A stretch of DNA of 16,252 nucleotides from Syntrophaceae bacterium UBA1163 (lineage in GTDB: Bacteria > Desulfobacterota > BSN033 > UBA1163), in contig DBZJ01000011.1 in the NCBI GenBank assembly GCA_002311635.1, positions 1 through 16,252 on the forward strand. Direction: 5' to 3'. Below are positions 14,202 through 16,252 of the stretch, piece after piece (position 1 is the stretch's first letter; each line of letters begins with the position of its first letter). The notes under the pieces are model-generated. The model searched no databases, was not told the DNA's origin, and saw only the letters and a list, made by a program, of their open reading frames with translations. A program made the translations under genes and the position numbers.

Positions 14202-14390
14202 ATGAGTGGGAAGAGTAGTTTTCCTTACCGTAAGTATGACCGGAAGCCCCATCCCCATATCGTCAAGCAAATCTTAGACGACAGCGAATTAATTGAGATG
14301 ATGAAAGAAGTGCTTATCCAGGAGGGAAGGGTCTGTCCCTTTTGTCATCGCAAATTGAAGGAAGAATCCAAGGTAAAGGAAATTTGGTAA
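14202..14390 (+). CDS. Small CxxC protein of unknown function
   Basis: 62 residues, starting at an ATG with AAAGGAG seven to eight bases upstream. The protein is basic and mostly helical (HIVKQILDDSELIEMMKEVL, about 18-38) and ends with CPFCHRKL (C45, C48, H49), half of a zinc knuckle. It might bind metal as a dimer. No family recognised. The good ribosome-binding site and ordinary codon use support a real gene. It is convergent with the gene at 14430-14726. Confidence 0.6.
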   Translation: MSGKSSFPYRKYDRKPHPHIVKQILDDSELIEMMKEVLIQEGRVCPFCHRKLKEESKVKEIW

Positions 14391-14429
14391 AAGGTCGAGA
14401 CGATACCCTCCTTTGCAAGGGACTGCCTT

Positions 14430-14726
14430 CTAAATATCTTTGTCCGGAACCTCCCGATCAAAAGCGAACTGAAAGGGCTGAACGATAAACATATCTGCCG
14501 CACTGTGGGTAGTGTTGGAAGGGATCGTGAACGGAAGTGTAACGACAAAGATGGCGCTCCCACCAATCCCGGCGGCGACTGAAAGGGGTCTGGCGACGAG
14601 CACATCCACGAGACTCCATCCTTGTGACATAGGATCCTTCCTCAGGTTATCTCCAGCCCACCCTGTTGAATAAAGACCCCCTATGAGCAACGAAACGGTC
14701 AACAAGAGCAGAAAAATCTTTTTCAT
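14430..14726 (-). CDS. Exported small hydrophobic protein of unknown function
   Basis: 98 residues on the minus strand. A clear signal peptide (MKKIFLLLLTVSLLIGG, likely cleavage near GWA at 22-24) is followed by VDVLVARPLSVAAGIGGSAI (about 40-59), VVTLPFTIPS and DMFIVQPFQFAF. I recognise this as a small conserved exported family seen in Deltaproteobacteria, without a known function. The middle segment (about 47-68) is hydrophobic and could span or associate with a membrane. GGAGGG lies seven bases before the ATG, and a promoter-like sequence lies upstream. Confidence 0.75.
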   Translation of the reverse strand: MKKIFLLLLTVSLLIGGLYSTGWAGDNLRKDPMSQGWSLVDVLVARPLSVAAGIGGSAIFVVTLPFTIPSNTTHSAADMFIVQPFQFAFDREVPDKDI

Positions 14727-14760
14727 AAAACGTCCCTCCTTTTTTACTGCTTCTTAATTA

Positions 14761-14789
14761 AACCTATCAACACCACATAGAACTGTCAA
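14761..14789 (-). promoter_or_regulatory. Candidate promoter for the exported protein at 14430
   Basis: Read on the minus strand, a perfect TTGACA (14784-14789) is followed after 17 bases by TAGGTT (14761-14766), a poor -10. It sits 35 bases upstream of the ATG. The -35 match and spacing are good, the -10 is not. Confidence 0.4.
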
Positions 14790-15247
14790 CCTTCTTTTTA
14801 CATTGCAATTCCTCTGCCAACCAGAAAAGTATAATGATAACGAGCATAAGCTATTGATATTAATAGGTAAGCTATTATTGTCGAAAAAAAGACTCTTCTA
14901 AGAATAATGTTCAAAACTGACAAAGAGTGCAAAGTGGATGAAAATTGTCCCTCAGGGAAGAGAATTTCCCTTTTAAGTTCGGATCTTAGTATTGGGTGCA
15001 GCTTCGCCCGTCGGTCCAACAGGGCAGGAAAAGGGCATGACTCTATAATGAATTCAGTTCTCAAAAAGGTACATTGTGAAATCTTTCTTCTTGACATCTA
15101 ATTTTTGCCATGATATTCGGATGTGCATCAAACGGTAAGCTCAGAGGGGGGGCCAATTGAAAAGTTCATACCAGTCCACACGCAAACCCTATCACTTTCC
15201 ACACAATTGTTCCTTTTAAAGAATAGAGATCGCGCGCTCCGGGTGGA

Positions 15248-15270
15248 GAACTGAGGGCTTATCGCAGTTC
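15248..15270 (+). repeat. Short hairpin GAACTG/CAGTTC
   Basis: GAACTG (15248-15253) pairs with CAGTTC (15265-15270) around an 11-base loop. It lies 33 bases before a longer hairpin at 15304; the pair might be part of one structured RNA. No T-run follows. Confidence 0.3.
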
Positions 15271-15303
15271 CCGCCTTTGAGGCTCGTTTCGATATTTGCT
15301 GAA

Positions 15304-15341
15304 CACACCGACTGCCTGCAAGGAGAGCGGCAGTTGGTGTG
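15304..15341 (+). repeat. 13-bp hairpin with AAGGAG loop
   Basis: CACACCGACTGCC (15304-15316) pairs with GGCAGTTGGTGTG (15329-15341) with one G-U wobble, around a 12-base loop TGCAAGGAGAGC. As in the hairpins at 10086 and 10124, the loop exposes a GGA/Shine-Dalgarno-like core. No T-run follows, so it is not a simple terminator. Confidence 0.55.
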
Positions 15342-15373
15342 CGCTCAAACAGCACTTCCCGAAACTTTCCGTT

Positions 15374-15402
15374 TTGTTATTTCTGAAAACCATGTATATT
15401 AT
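15374..15402 (+). promoter_or_regulatory. Candidate promoter for the membrane protein gene at 15521
   Basis: TTGTTA (15374-15379; 4 of 6), a 17-base spacer and TATTAT (15397-15402; 5 of 6) in a very AT-rich stretch. The leader would be about 110 bases and includes GCGTTAGGTGC at 15422-15432. Confidence 0.4.
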
Positions 15403-15520
15403 AAAAAGAAATTGATAACACGCGTTAGGTGCTATGCCCCGTGGATATTTTATCCCTCTTAATCGCCTTCACAGGTCAGTGAGTGGCGGCAAGGGGAAGG
15501 TTGAAAGGAAGATTGTTTTT

Positions 15521-16144
15521 ATGAAATCCGTGCCGAAAGTTCTTGTGATGGTTCTTGCTTTTGCTGTAGCGTTGATAATCTATTGCTGGAAATTTTACGG
15601 TGCAGCAACGGCCACGAAGATAGGTTCCCTTTACGTCTCTTTGGCGACAATAATAGGGGCAATTGCGGCAATAATAGGAGTTTTTTGGGCAATCAGAAAT
15701 GTTACGGGAGCAATACAAACCTATAAAGATGACCGCTCAATGAGAAAAAAGGAGGTAATCAATAAACTTTACGAGAAATTTTTGGAGGAAGATGTGTATG
15801 AGCTTTACGAGAAAGTTAAGGCAAATCAACCTTTCGAATTGAACACCGGAAACAAAAGAGCATTGAACAAGGCCTTGACCCTGTTTGACGAGCTTGAATA
15901 TTTCGAATCCGAGAAATTATTTGACGAAAAACTATGGGGTTATATTGGCTGTGAAATTGTTAACCTATCCTGCCATAAAAATGTTCAGCAGTTTTTGAGA
16001 GAAACTTGGAAGCAATATAAGCCTAAAAACAAGGCCCAAGAAGATATGATGCCATTCACCGGCTTTAAAGAATTGGTCAAGAAATTACCTGATCCTTATT
16101 GGTTTAAAAAGAAGCCAAACCTTGAAGAAGATGCCAACGGGTGA
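15521..16144 (+). CDS. Two-helix membrane protein with cytoplasmic helical domain, unknown function
   Basis: 207 residues from ATG 15521, preferred because AAGGAAG lies nine bases upstream; an in-frame ATG at 15434 would add 29 residues with no ribosome-binding site and a non-hydrophobic, basic extension. Two transmembrane segments at about 5-23 (VPKVLVMVLAFAVALIIYCW) and 35-58 (GSLYVSLATIIGAIAAIIGV) are followed by a charged helical domain (about 70-207) with RKKEVINKLYEKFLEED and KALTLFDELEYFES. This layout resembles DUF4760-like membrane-anchored proteins, common in accessory and defence-rich regions, but I cannot assign a family. The gene is clearly AT-richer than the rest of the window (many AAA, ATA, TTT codons), which suggests transfer. 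No partner gene is visible before the window ends. Confidence 0.7.
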   Translation: MKSVPKVLVMVLAFAVALIIYCWKFYGAATATKIGSLYVSLATIIGAIAAIIGVFWAIRNVTGAIQTYKDDRSMRKKEVINKLYEKFLEEDVYELYEKVKANQPFELNTGNKRALNKALTLFDELEYFESEKLFDEKLWGYIGCEIVNLSCHKNVQQFLRETWKQYKPKNKAQEDMMPFTGFKELVKKLPDPYWFKKKPNLEEDANG

Positions 16145-16252
16145 TTAAGGGGTACCAATGCCTATACCATCGGACCAAGGATCTCTACGCACCTTCATAC
16201 TTAACTATGCGCCTTTTTCAAACTGAAGATAACTTCCGAGACTGTCGAAAAA

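Larger units (their letters stand above)
14790..15373. other. AT-richer intergenic stretch without a supported gene
   Basis: About 580 bases with no ORF I can support; minus-strand ORFs at 14798-15097 and 15128-15355 lack ribosome-binding sites and recognisable content. It holds a weak terminator-like hairpin at 14954-14974 (AGGGAA/TTCCCT, six-base loop, then TTT) and two hairpins listed separately. Compared with the genes to the left it is AT-richer, suggesting the edge of acquired DNA. Confidence 0.5.

Noticed and set aside
14798..15355. Minus-strand ORFs of 99 and 75 residues
   Set aside because: No ribosome-binding site, no recognisable domain, and amino-acid composition typical of non-coding DNA.
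15422..15432. GCGTTAGGTGC, identical in style to the 3' end of an integron attC site (GTTRRRY)
   Set aside because: No matching RYYYAAC end lies within about 130 bases upstream; the nearest, at about 15013, is too far, and no second attC-like site follows the gene at 15521.
1..16252. CRISPR array, tRNA or rRNA genes
   Set aside because: No regularly spaced repeats, no cloverleaf-like sequences and no rRNA signature were seen; the AAGGAGGTGAT at 10146 is complementary to the 16S tail, not a piece of 16S.

Overview
The window looks like a chromosomal segment of a Deltaproteobacteria/Desulfobacterota-type bacterium. The main reason is the first 4.9 kb: a tightly packed co-directional run of dxs (3' end), tlyA, a DUF4416 gene, yicC, gmk and rpoZ, a housekeeping arrangement familiar from that group. 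PilZ and DUF4124 proteins further along fit the same placement, but no rRNA or tRNA is present to test it.

Layout. (1) Positions 3-4877: isoprenoid, RNA-modification and nucleotide housekeeping genes on the plus strand, nearly all overlapping, ending in an HD-domain (SAMHD1/dNTPase-like) phosphohydrolase. (2) Positions 4878-5213: intergenic, with a possible decayed minus-strand coding remnant and a candidate promoter. (3) Positions 5214-9031: a three-gene module of a MoxR-type AAA+ ATPase, a stand-alone GXGXG (glutamate-synthase/FwdC-like beta-helix) protein and a VWA (MIDAS) protein. This is the best candidate for an undescribed system: a MoxR/VWA chaperone pair with an unusual third partner. 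(4) Positions 9134-9906: a SAM-dependent methyltransferase behind its own promoter. (5) Positions 9907-10796: a leader with two perfect inverted repeats and a good sigma70-type promoter in front of a secreted DUF4124 coiled-coil protein. (6) Positions 11138-13965: two PilZ (c-di-GMP receptor) genes flanking a 610-residue protein whose C-terminal third is an endonuclease III-like fold. That domain keeps the exact [4Fe-4S] cysteine spacing but has lost both catalytic residues. (7) Positions 14058-14726: a 130-bp element with perfect 14-bp terminal inverted repeats, a small CxxC protein and a convergent exported protein. (8) Positions 14727-16252: AT-richer, mostly non-coding DNA with hairpins, then a two-helix membrane protein of unknown function, probably acquired.

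How the genes work together. The first cluster is core metabolism and gene expression (DXP pathway, rRNA methylation, RNA turnover, GMP phosphorylation, RNA polymerase omega, dNTP control). In the MoxR module the ATPase probably remodels a client selected through the VWA protein, with the GXGXG protein as client, scaffold or adaptor. In the PilZ region the dead glycosylase-like protein may act as a redox- or DNA-sensing partner in c-di-GMP signalling; this is inference from gene adjacency only.
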